Assembly: GCF_014200495.1 (NCBI RefSeq)
Contig: NZ_JACHBY010000012.1
Span: 62,001-126,000 of the forward strand
Direction of reading: 5' to 3'
DNA length: 64,000 bases
Source of the DNA: Mucilaginibacter geliditolerans
Lineage (GTDB): Bacteria; Bacteroidota; Bacteroidia; Sphingobacteriales; Sphingobacteriaceae
Part shown: one piece after another, positions 44,172 through 52,512 of the stretch
Layout: each line of letters begins with the position of its first letter
Position numbering within the stretch: position 1 is the first letter of the stretch
The notes under the pieces: model-generated
What the model was told of the DNA's origin: nothing
Databases searched by the model: none
What the model saw: the letters and a program-made list of their open reading frames with translations, nothing else
Translations under genes and position numbers: made by a program

Positions 44172-45818
44172 ATGAAAAGAAGGACATTAATAAAAGGTTT
44201 AGCCACAGGACTATCTTCTATATACCTGTCGAAACTTTACGGAAGTAGTTTATTGCAAACTCATTCACATTCGGGTATTGCTGCCGGGCCATTTGAGCCA
44301 ACATGGAAGTCGCTGGCGCAATATCAAGTTCCCGATTGGTTTCGCGATGCCAAGTTTGGGATATGGGCGCACTGGGGGCCACAATGCCAACCAGAACGTG
44401 GTGACTGGTATGCCCGTGGTATGTACGAAGAGGGCAGCGACCAATATAACTACCACATTCAAAAATATGGGCACCCTTCAAAATTTGGCTTCAAGGATGT
44501 GATCAATGATTGGAAAGCCGAGAACTGGGATCCTGGTGAATTGGTTGGCTTATACAAACGTGCCGGTGCCAAATACTTTATGGCTTTGGCTAATCATCAT
44601 GATAACTTTGATTTATATGATAGCAAATACCAGCAATGGAATTCTACAAAAATTGGCCCTAAGAAAGATCTGATTGGCGGCTGGGCTAAAGCTGCTAAAC
44701 AACATGACCTGCCTTTTGGTGTCACAGTGCATGCCTCGCACCCATGGACCTGGTACGAGGTTGCCCAACGGGCGGATAAAAGTGGACCTTACGCGGGCAT
44801 CCCTTACGATGGCAAGCTTAACAAGGCAGATGGTGCAGGCAAATGGTGGAACGGGTATGATCCACAGGAATTGTATGCCCAAAATCATGCCTTGAGTCAG
44901 GATAGCCTTGACGACAATAGCATGGGCGGCCATTGGGCCTGGGGCAATGGCGCAAGTATACCTGATAAAGCCTATTGTGATAAATTTTTTAACCGCACTA
45001 TTGAACTGATTGACAAGTACGGCCCCGAGCTCATTTATTTTGATGACAGTGTGCTACCGCTTTGGCCAATAAGTGATGTGGGCCTAAAAATAGCAGCGCA
45101 TATGTATAATACCAGTATTAAAAAGCACGGCGAGTTGCAGGCAGCATTGTTTGGCAAAATACTGGATGAGCAGCAACGCAAATGTATGATATGGGATATT
45201 GAACGCGGGCAAAGCAACCAGATTGAGCCACTGCCCTGGCAAACGGATACCTGCATTGGCAATTGGCATTATGACCGCCGTATTTATGATAATAAAAGTT
45301 ATAAAAGCGCCAAAACAGTGATCCATACGCTGGCTGATGTGGTAAGCAAAAACGGCAATCTATTGTTAAACATCCCGGTACGCGGTGATGGCACTATTGA
45401 CAGCGAAGAACGCGCAGTTGTTGAAGAAGTTGCCGCCTGGATGCAGATCAACAGTGAAGCTATTTATGGTACACGACCGTGGAATGTGTTTGGTGAGGGC
45501 CCGGCTATGGAGTCGGCGGCACCAATCAGCGCACAGGGATTTAACGAAGGTAAGGGTAAACCACTTGGGGCTGAAGATTTTCGCTTTACAACCAAGGGCA
45601 AAACGCTTTATGCTGTTATGATGGGCTGGCCAAAAGACAATAGCGCTCTAATAAAAAAATTAGCGGCCAGTGATCTGACTGGTAAAGTAAGCGAGGTGAA
45701 ACTGCTTGGAAATGATAAGTTGAGTTTTGAGCAAACCGCGGCAGGCCTCAAGGTCAAGCTGCCGGAACAGTCTCCGGGGAAAAATGCATTCGTTTTAAAA
45801 ATAGAAGGAGCTATTTAG
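44172..45818 (+). CDS. GH29 alpha-L-fucosidase
   Basis: A 548-residue exported enzyme. The N-terminus MKRRTLIKGLATGLSSIYLS has a twin Arg and hydrophobic core, suggesting Tat or Sec export. The GH29 catalytic domain starts with WFRDAKFGIWAHWGP. The region AKYFMALANHHDNFDLYDS and the strand LIYFDDS carry the nucleophile Asp (D291 or D292), and a C-terminal beta domain follows. It removes terminal alpha-fucose from glycans, supplying the fucose for the genes upstream. GH97 follows 9 bases later. Confidence 0.9.
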   Translation: MKRRTLIKGLATGLSSIYLSKLYGSSLLQTHSHSGIAAGPFEPTWKSLAQYQVPDWFRDAKFGIWAHWGPQCQPERGDWYARGMYEEGSDQYNYHIQKYGHPSKFGFKDVINDWKAENWDPGELVGLYKRAGAKYFMALANHHDNFDLYDSKYQQWNSTKIGPKKDLIGGWAKAAKQHDLPFGVTVHASHPWTWYEVAQRADKSGPYAGIPYDGKLNKADGAGKWWNGYDPQELYAQNHALSQDSLDDNSMGGHWAWGNGASIPDKAYCDKFFNRTIELIDKYGPELIYFDDSVLPLWPISDVGLKIAAHMYNTSIKKHGELQAALFGKILDEQQRKCMIWDIERGQSNQIEPLPWQTDTCIGNWHYDRRIYDNKSYKSAKTVIHTLADVVSKNGNLLLNIPVRGDGTIDSEERAVVEEVAAWMQINSEAIYGTRPWNVFGEGPAMESAAPISAQGFNEGKGKPLGAEDFRFTTKGKTLYAVMMGWPKDNSALIKKLAASDLTGKVSEVKLLGNDKLSFEQTAAGLKVKLPEQSPGKNAFVLKIEGAI

Positions 45819-45827
45819 CACATTCTT

Positions 45828-47780
45828 ATGAGTCTGAAATTTCATTACGCCCTGAGTGCTGTCATTTTACTGGCAGTTCCTTGTTTTGCACAAACTTTTA
45901 AGCTGGTATCACCGGATAAAAGAACTGTTGTAGAAATAAACAACGATAACCGGTTGCAATATACTGTTTCCAGTAACGGTTTAACAGTCATCCATCCTTC
46001 ATCACTTGGGTTCGAGTTTAAGGATGAACCGGCTATTGGCGCCAATATGAGCATAATCGGTCATGTGGAACATGCCGTTGACCAAACCTGGATACCGGTG
46101 GTAAAAACAAAGCACCAGGTTATAAGTGATCGTTATAACGAATTGGTGTTGTCATTGGTAGAGAAATCCGGGCAGTTGCGCCGGATGAATGTGTATTTCA
46201 GGATTTATAATGATGGTGTCGCTTTTCGTTATCAGTTATTTGGGGCGGATAAAATCGGTGACCGGCAGATAACCAGGGAACTTACCAGCTTTAATTTACC
46301 AGCCGCTGCAAAGGCCTGGGTTGCAGATTATGGCAGTTATACCTCCTCGCAAGAGTCCGAGTTCCAGCCGAGAACCCTGAACCACATCACGGAAAAAACA
46401 ATTGCCGGCTTACCCTTACTGGTAGAATTGGATGGGCGCCATTACGCGGCTATTACAGAAGCAAATATTGATAATTATCCGGGATTTTATATAGGAGCGC
46501 TAAAAACGGATACCGGTGCGACCGATAAAATCGACCTGGTCACCAAGTTGTCGCCTTTGCCAGGCGAAGGGGAGGACGGGGTTAAGGCCCGGTTTACAAA
46601 TGATCTGCTCACACCCTGGCGTGTGATCATGCTGGCGGATTCGCCGGGCAAATTAATTGAATCGGAGTTGATACAGAATTTGAACCCTCCCTGTGCGCTA
46701 AAAGATGCCAGCTGGGTTAAACCTGGTATGAGTGCCTGGGATAACTGGTGGAGTGGCGACGTGAAAATGGATATGCCAACCATCAAAAAATATATAGACA
46801 TGGCATCGGCACAACACTGGCCCTATATGCTCATTGATTGGCAATGGTATGGGGCATTTAACAAACCGGAGGCGGATATTACCAAGCCTGCGGCACAATT
46901 AAATATGCCGGAAATTTTAGCATACGCTAAAGCCAAAAAGGTTAGATGCTGGCTTTGGTTATACAGTTCTGATGTTAACCGAAATGATAATTTTGAAAAG
47001 GCTTTTCCAATTTATGAACAATGGGGTATTGCCGGGATAAAAATTGATTTTATGGACCGGGACGATCAGCAAATGGTAAACTGGTATCATCGGATTATTG
47101 AAACAGCTGCAAAATATCACCTAATGGTTGATTTTCATGGCGCTTATAAACCGGATGGAATTATTCGCACCTACCCGAATATGATCACCCGTGAAGGCGT
47201 TTTAGGAGAAGAGTATTCCAAGTTTTCAACCAGGATAACAGCGGGGCACAATACCACATTGCCATTTACACGTATGCTGGCCGGGCCAATGGACTATACT
47301 CCTGGTGGATTTTTGAATGTAAAAAAGGATAAGTTCAGAATGGGTAGTCCTACCGAGATAATGAACAGTCGCTGTGCTGAACTAGCAAAATTTGTGATTT
47401 ACGAAAGCCCATTTACTGTTTACTGCGATGCACCAGAGCATATTTTAGGCCAGCCCGGAGCTGATTTCTTAAACAATATGCCTACGGTTTGGGATGATAT
47501 CAGGGTACTTGGTGGGTTTCCCGGCGAATATATCATTATTGCCAAAAGAAGCGGAAAATATTGGTACGTTGGCGCAATGACCAATGACTCTGGAAGGACA
47601 ATTCAATTAAAAATGGATTTTTTGCCGCCGGGTAAATATACATTATTATCCTGGGCGGATGTCTTATCCTCACCCTCCAATTTAATACGATCTGAAAGAG
47701 AGGTTTCGGCAAGTTCAGTTATCAATATTCATTTGGACGCCGCGGGAGGATGGACTGCGAAGATTGTGGCCAATCATTAA
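45828..47780 (+). CDS. GH97 alpha-galactosidase/alpha-glucosidase family enzyme
   Basis: A 650-residue secreted enzyme with signal peptide (ALSAVILLAVPCFAQ). The N-terminal beta-sandwich is typical of GH97 (LVSPDKRTVVEI, YFRIYNDGVAFRYQ). The (beta/alpha)8 barrel has WPYMLIDWQWYG and GIKIDFMDRDDQ. An Asp at this place (D407) is the nucleophile of the retaining GH97 branch (alpha-galactosidase-like), unlike inverting SusB. YEHxILGQPGADFL-like sequence near 540 and the C-terminal domain complete the fold. It is the last gene of the fucose operon. Confidence 0.88.
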   Translation: MSLKFHYALSAVILLAVPCFAQTFKLVSPDKRTVVEINNDNRLQYTVSSNGLTVIHPSSLGFEFKDEPAIGANMSIIGHVEHAVDQTWIPVVKTKHQVISDRYNELVLSLVEKSGQLRRMNVYFRIYNDGVAFRYQLFGADKIGDRQITRELTSFNLPAAAKAWVADYGSYTSSQESEFQPRTLNHITEKTIAGLPLLVELDGRHYAAITEANIDNYPGFYIGALKTDTGATDKIDLVTKLSPLPGEGEDGVKARFTNDLLTPWRVIMLADSPGKLIESELIQNLNPPCALKDASWVKPGMSAWDNWWSGDVKMDMPTIKKYIDMASAQHWPYMLIDWQWYGAFNKPEADITKPAAQLNMPEILAYAKAKKVRCWLWLYSSDVNRNDNFEKAFPIYEQWGIAGIKIDFMDRDDQQMVNWYHRIIETAAKYHLMVDFHGAYKPDGIIRTYPNMITREGVLGEEYSKFSTRITAGHNTTLPFTRMLAGPMDYTPGGFLNVKKDKFRMGSPTEIMNSRCAELAKFVIYESPFTVYCDAPEHILGQPGADFLNNMPTVWDDIRVLGGFPGEYIIIAKRSGKYWYVGAMTNDSGRTIQLKMDFLPPGKYTLLSWADVLSSPSNLIRSEREVSASSVINIHLDAAGGWTAKIVANH

Positions 47781-47880
47781 GCACGAACTTTTCTTACCCG
47801 GAATCTGTCGGCATGATATGCGGTATCCTAGATTATTCAAACTTTGTTGTTTTATCCTTTAAGCAAAGTCTTTTTAGTAA

Positions 47881-47952
47881 TTGAACTTTTCGTACTCCAT
47901 TTGTTAACTTTTGTACCCGGTAATTCAATTTTCATTGCTATAATTTTGCCCG
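47881..47952 (+). promoter_or_regulatory. Shared regulatory element, copy 1 (upstream of the GH35 gene)
   Basis: Block TTGAACTTTTC, then ACTCCATTT, then ACTTTTGTACCC, then after 19 bases CTATAATTTT. The last block sits at exactly +57 from the first base, as in copies 2 and 3. The final block resembles a Bacteroidota -7 box, so the upstream blocks would be activator sites. The start codon follows 113 bases after it. Confidence 0.75.
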
Positions 47953-48060
47953 TCAATCAGAAAAAATTGATAAGGTTTTTAACAGAAAGCAGACTACATT
48001 ACAAATTATATATTCAGTAGGCACTTGTTTTTTTGTTGAATCATCAGAAAGATTTATTTA

Positions 48061-49734
48061 ATGAAAAAATTAATTCTACTCACTTTTTTATTTTCTGCAG
48101 CTATACAATTTAATTGTTTATACGCGCAGCAATTACCTCAATTAAAGCATGAGGGTAATATAACCAGATTGTATGTTGATGGTAAGCCATTTATTATGGT
48201 CGCTGGAGAGTTGCATAACTCTACATCCTCCAATTTAACATATTTACACCCCATTTTTCCCAAATTAAAAGAAATGGGACTTAATACAGTTCTCGCATCT
48301 ATTGCATGGGAACAATTCGAACCTCAGGAGGGTAAATTTGATTATTCTATTATTGATGGGATCATATCCCAGGCTCGTGAAAACAAACTAAAACTTTGTC
48401 TCCTATGGTTTGGAAGCTGGAAAAATGGACTTTCCACGTATCCGCCACTTTGGGTAAAAAAAGATTCAAAACGTTTTTTTAAACTGAAGCAAAGTAATGG
48501 GAACACCGGCGAAGTAATTTCACCTTTTTGCAGGGAAGCGCAAATTGCAGATGCTAAGGCATTTGTGCAATTAATGAGACGGATAAAGGAAATAGACAAA
48601 GAGCATACTGTAGTAATGATTCAGACCGAAAACGAAGTTGGAGCATTCCAGGATATCGATTACAATAAACAAGCACTTGATTTATTTAATTCGCAGGTTC
48701 CGGAAACCTTAATCCGGTATTTACAAAAAAATACAAATAATTTGAGTCCTGAAATCAAAGATGTTTGGCAAAAAAATGGGAGTAAAACTGAAGGTACATG
48801 GTCTGAAATTTTTGCAGATACCATGAAAAGTGCACAAAATTTCTTTATGACCTGGCAATATGCCCAATATATAAATGAAATATGCCGCCTAGGTAAAAAG
48901 GAATTGAACCTTCCAATGTATGTAAATGCCTGGCTGGTTCAAAAATCTACTGATTTACCAGGAGTATATCCAAACGGCGGCCCTGAATCCAGAGTAATTG
49001 ATATTTACAAAGCCATTGCACCTGATATCGATATCTGCGCACCTGATATTTATGCGCCTAATTATAAAGAAATATTGTCGATGTATCATCGTCCTGATAA
49101 TCCGCTTTTTATTCCCGAAAGCACCACTGAACAGGCACGGGCTTTTTATGCCTATGCAGAGCATGATGCCATTTGCTTTTCTCCATTTGGCATTGAAGAC
49201 GCTTATACCAATTTAGCCTATCGCCAGGCAATCTCTGTAATAAATGAATTAATGCCTTACCTATTAAAATATCAGGGTACAGGTAAAATGCGGGGATTTA
49301 TGCGCATTAAAAACAGGGCGGCCGACACGCTTGTATTCGGCGGGGATAAAGTAATTGTAGCCTATAATAATTGGGACGATACAGGATATGGCCTGGTTAT
49401 TCAAACTGCTCCGGATGAATATTTAGTAGCAGGCATTACTGCACAACTAAGATTTGAATCCCAGAATCCATCAAAAAAGATTCGTATTGGCCAGGTGTTT
49501 GAAGGAAAGTTTGAAGGAGGGCAGTGGATAACTACCCGTATGCTTAATGGCGACGAAACCTGGCATAATGACTGTCTGATTGTAACAGGGCGTAAAGCGA
49601 TGATCTCTCAAACTGTGGAAGGACAGATAGTTCCTCCCCAGCCGGGACCTAACCAATCTGCATTAGAATCAGCTAAGAGTACAGAAGTTCAAACTCCCGC
49701 GATCTATAAAGTGGTTACTTATGAATTGAAATGA
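48061..49734 (+). CDS. GH35-type beta-galactosidase (DUF5597 C-terminal domain)
   Basis: A 557-residue secreted enzyme (signal peptide MKKLILLTFLFSAAIQFNCLYAQ). The GH35/GH42-like barrel begins FIMVAGELHNSTSSNL and NTVLASIAWEQFEPQEGKFD. The acid/base Glu lies in QTENEVG (E192) and the nucleophile in FIPESTTE (E353). The C-terminal ~150 residues match DUF5597. It would take beta-galactose from side chains such as those of xyloglucan or galactan. It is a single gene behind copy 1 of the shared regulatory element. Confidence 0.87.
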   Translation: MKKLILLTFLFSAAIQFNCLYAQQLPQLKHEGNITRLYVDGKPFIMVAGELHNSTSSNLTYLHPIFPKLKEMGLNTVLASIAWEQFEPQEGKFDYSIIDGIISQARENKLKLCLLWFGSWKNGLSTYPPLWVKKDSKRFFKLKQSNGNTGEVISPFCREAQIADAKAFVQLMRRIKEIDKEHTVVMIQTENEVGAFQDIDYNKQALDLFNSQVPETLIRYLQKNTNNLSPEIKDVWQKNGSKTEGTWSEIFADTMKSAQNFFMTWQYAQYINEICRLGKKELNLPMYVNAWLVQKSTDLPGVYPNGGPESRVIDIYKAIAPDIDICAPDIYAPNYKEILSMYHRPDNPLFIPESTTEQARAFYAYAEHDAICFSPFGIEDAYTNLAYRQAISVINELMPYLLKYQGTGKMRGFMRIKNRAADTLVFGGDKVIVAYNNWDDTGYGLVIQTAPDEYLVAGITAQLRFESQNPSKKIRIGQVFEGKFEGGQWITTRMLNGDETWHNDCLIVTGRKAMISQTVEGQIVPPQPGPNQSALESAKSTEVQTPAIYKVVTYELK

Positions 49735-49829
49735 AAATATGCTGTTTTAGAGTTGATGAAAGTCCGCAACTCAGCGATCATTTTGTTAAAATACAATCCT
49801 CCCGGATAAAAGTTGATATTTCTTCCAAA

Positions 49830-49902
49830 TTGAACATTTCACACTCTATTTAAAGACTTTTGTACCCGTCCAACCATTTTTCTCTTCTATAATTTTACTG
49901 CC
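49830..49902 (+). promoter_or_regulatory. Shared regulatory element, copy 2 (upstream of the GH5 gene)
   Basis: Blocks TTGAACATTTC, ACTCTATTT, ACTTTTGTACCC and, after 19 bases, CTATAATTTT at +57. Similarity to copy 3 goes on for about 150 bases into the leader (TTAATAAACTTAA, TTGTTTTATTAA, TTAGCCAATTA), so the whole promoter-leader unit looks duplicated. The remaining stretch 49735-49829 shows nothing else. Confidence 0.75.
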
Positions 49903-50084
49903 AGGTTAATAAACTTAATAGTGCCTAAAACATTGTAGTTAAATTTTGGCTGTTGTTGTCACGCCTGCGCTCGATGCTATTAAAGTACGTTTGTTTTATT
50001 AACTATCCGCCCGCCTTGCGGAAAAAAAATTAGCCAATTATATACATACGCCTTTTCAGACTTGTTTTTATTTCATATTGAAAA

Positions 50085-50318
50085 ATGAAGCTGATATTAA
50101 ATTCATCTGTAGCCAAAACGGTTACGGGCTTATTATTAGTTTTTTTAAGCCAGTATAATACTGTAAAAAGCTACTGGTACACCTTGCAAAAAATGTTAGA
50201 TGGTGATAATACCGGCCCGAAGGCGGTAATAAATCAAACTACCATTATCAGCACGTATGTAAAACCTGGTGGCTATATAATAAGCCTCCTTAATCTATCC
50301 AGTTGCCTAACACCTTAA
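50085..50318 (+). CDS. Small reading frame in the GH5 leader (doubtful)
   Basis: A 77-residue frame beginning MKLILNSSVAKTVTGLLLVF, like a signal peptide, then no recognisable protein. Its ATG lies at the place in the duplicated leader where the GH31 start lies in copy 3, so it may be the head of a lost gene. It could equally be chance. Confidence 0.25.
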   Translation: MKLILNSSVAKTVTGLLLVFLSQYNTVKSYWYTLQKMLDGDNTGPKAVINQTTIISTYVKPGGYIISLLNLSSCLTP

Positions 50319-50381
50319 ATTCCAAATAACCAATTATTCACTGCGGCAAAATTGATGCGCCGCGATTTAACCAATTTTATT

Positions 50382-52085
50382 ATGAAAAAAACTTTAAATT
50401 ATTTTTTATGCATCCTGGCAATCCTGGCATTTACAAGATGCAGTAAGAGCGAAATTGCTAATCCAAGTGCTAAATCGTTTATGACAAAAAAAGGTAGCGG
50501 CAAATCAAATTTAGCTTCGTACCCGAGTTGGAACACTAACCCGATCGCGCCAGATCAAACAGGGATGACCAGTACCGCGACTCAAATTGCTGCCAACATC
50601 ACGTTAGGGATTAATATCGGCAATACCATGGAAGCTCCCGGTAACGAACAAGGATGGGGAAACCCCATGATTACCCAGGCGCTAATTGACAGCTATAAAC
50701 AAAGGGGTTTTAATGCCATACGAATCCCTTGTAATTGGGATTGGTCGCACATTATAAACACGTCAACAGAACAAATAGACCCGGCCTGGCTTTCCCGTGT
50801 GCAGACGGTTGTCCAATACTGCGTTAACGATGGCATGTATGTGATATTAAATATACATTGGGACAACGGATGGTTGCAGAGCAATGATACAGTTACCGCG
50901 CAGGCTGCAACCAATGCTAAACAAAAGGCGCTTTGGGAACAAATTGCAACGCAAATGCGCGGTTTTGACCAACACCTGCTATTTGCCAGCACGAACGAAC
51001 CGGGTGGGAACACTGCCGCCGCAATGAGTGTTCTGCTTTCGTATCATCAAACATTTATCAACGCGGTAAGGTCAACCGGTGGGCACAACAGCTACAGGAC
51101 CCTGGTTATTCAAGGGCCGGGCGGAGCTGATATTGTTACAACAAACAATCTGATGAACACGATGCCAACCGATCAGGCATCTAATCGTTTGATGGTGGAA
51201 GTCCATAACTACACGCCTTACAACTTCTGTTTGATGGGCTCGGATCAATCATGGGGCAATGTGTTTTATTATTGGGGCTCGGGATATCATACCACCTTCG
51301 ATGTTGCGCACAATCCGACCTGGGGTGAGGAATCGACCCTAAGTGGCTACTTCCAAATGATGAAAACAAAGTTTGTTAACAATGGCATCCCGGTAGTAAT
51401 GGGCGAATTTGCAGTACAGGGCCTGAATCTTACAGGAGATACTTTAAACTTCAATCTCGCTTCCAGGGCGTATTGGTATAATTTCAATATGCACCAGGCA
51501 TTCGCGAACGGTATGCTTCCATTTCTTTGGGATACCGGTTCGATCGTTAACAGGTCGACTTATGCAGTACAGGATCAACGGGATTTAGCGGCACTTGTAC
51601 AAGGAGCACAAACTGGCGCATCCTCGGCATTTCAGGTTGGCAGTGTATACCAGATCATCAACAGGTACAGTTTTAAGCCTTTAGAGATCTGGGGCTGGGG
51701 TACTGCTAATGGATCGACGGCAGATCAATGGGATTATGCTGCCGGACAAAACCAGCAATTCAAAGTGCTAAACGCGGCCAATGGCAGTTATTTATTAACG
51801 CCTATGCATACTAGTGGCAAGTGTTTGGAAATATATAATTGGTCTGGCGCCAATGGCGGTATTGCGGATATATGGAGTTACACAGGTACAGGCGGGGCTA
51901 ATCAAAACTGGTTAATTCAGGCAACTGATAATGGATATTATAAGATCATAAATGTAAATAGTGGGAAGGCCCTTGAAGTTACTTTAGGGACCAATCCGGC
52001 AATTCCATTCAGAAATGGCACTGCGGTTGATCAATCGAGTTATACTGGAGGAAAAAATCAGCAATGGGGATTTGTGAAAATATAA
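50382..52085 (+). CDS. GH5 endoglucanase-type enzyme with C-terminal ricin-type lectin domain, lipoprotein
   Basis: I start at ATG 50382, which gives a lipoprotein signal (MKKTLNYFLCILAILAFTRC). An upstream TTG/ATG reading only adds ten untypical residues. The GH5 barrel has GINIGNTMEAPGNEQGWG, FNAIRIPCNWDW, acid/base in STNEPGG (E206) and nucleophile in VMGEFAV (E342). Residues ~430-565 are a ricin-type beta-trefoil with repeated GKxLEI and NQxW motifs, likely for carbohydrate binding. It is probably a surface endo-acting beta-glucanase; xyloglucan is the substrate suggested by neighbours. Confidence 0.9.
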   Translation: MKKTLNYFLCILAILAFTRCSKSEIANPSAKSFMTKKGSGKSNLASYPSWNTNPIAPDQTGMTSTATQIAANITLGINIGNTMEAPGNEQGWGNPMITQALIDSYKQRGFNAIRIPCNWDWSHIINTSTEQIDPAWLSRVQTVVQYCVNDGMYVILNIHWDNGWLQSNDTVTAQAATNAKQKALWEQIATQMRGFDQHLLFASTNEPGGNTAAAMSVLLSYHQTFINAVRSTGGHNSYRTLVIQGPGGADIVTTNNLMNTMPTDQASNRLMVEVHNYTPYNFCLMGSDQSWGNVFYYWGSGYHTTFDVAHNPTWGEESTLSGYFQMMKTKFVNNGIPVVMGEFAVQGLNLTGDTLNFNLASRAYWYNFNMHQAFANGMLPFLWDTGSIVNRSTYAVQDQRDLAALVQGAQTGASSAFQVGSVYQIINRYSFKPLEIWGWGTANGSTADQWDYAAGQNQQFKVLNAANGSYLLTPMHTSGKCLEIYNWSGANGGIADIWSYTGTGGANQNWLIQATDNGYYKIINVNSGKALEVTLGTNPAIPFRNGTAVDQSSYTGGKNQQWGFVKI

Positions 52086-52124
52086 CGAAGCATAGATAGA
52101 TTAATCTTTTTTACAATTTACCCC

Positions 52125-52168
52125 AAAACTCTAATACCCCATTTTAAAATAGGGTATTAGAGTTTTTT
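52125..52168 (+). terminator. Terminator of the GH5 gene
   Basis: Arms AAAACTCTAATACCC and GGGTATTAGAGTTTT pair over 15 bases, with an inner ATTTT/AAAAT pairing, and are followed by a run of T. It ends the GH5 transcript 40 bases after the stop codon. Confidence 0.92.
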
Positions 52169-52270
52169 ATATTATATGCTGAGGTTAAGTCTTCCATTAT
52201 TATGAGCATCCACATTGCATTTGGTTTTTTTATTTAGAAGGAATGAGCTCTTGGGCGATTTTTTATCGAA

Positions 52271-52341
52271 TTGAACATTTCGCACTCTATTTTATGACTT
52301 TTGTACCCCTTCTTCCACTTTTCCTCTCTATAATTTTATCG
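52271..52341 (+). promoter_or_regulatory. Shared regulatory element, copy 3 (upstream of the GH31 gene)
   Basis: Blocks TTGAACATTTC, ACTCTATTT, ACTTTTGTACCC and, after 19 bases, CTATAATTTT at +57, identical in layout to copies 1 and 2. The GH31 start follows about 175 bases later. The gap 52169-52270 shows nothing else. Confidence 0.75.
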
Positions 52342-52512
52342 CCGGATTAATAAACCTAAGAACGAATTAAATATTGGCAGCTTAAATTTTACCGCGTTGG
52401 GACGGTTTGGGACACCTGTTTTTAAACAGCGCTTGTTTTATTAATTATTATTTCGGTTTGCGAAAATGAGATATAGCCAATAAAACGAACAAGTTGATAT
52501 AAACCTGGATTC

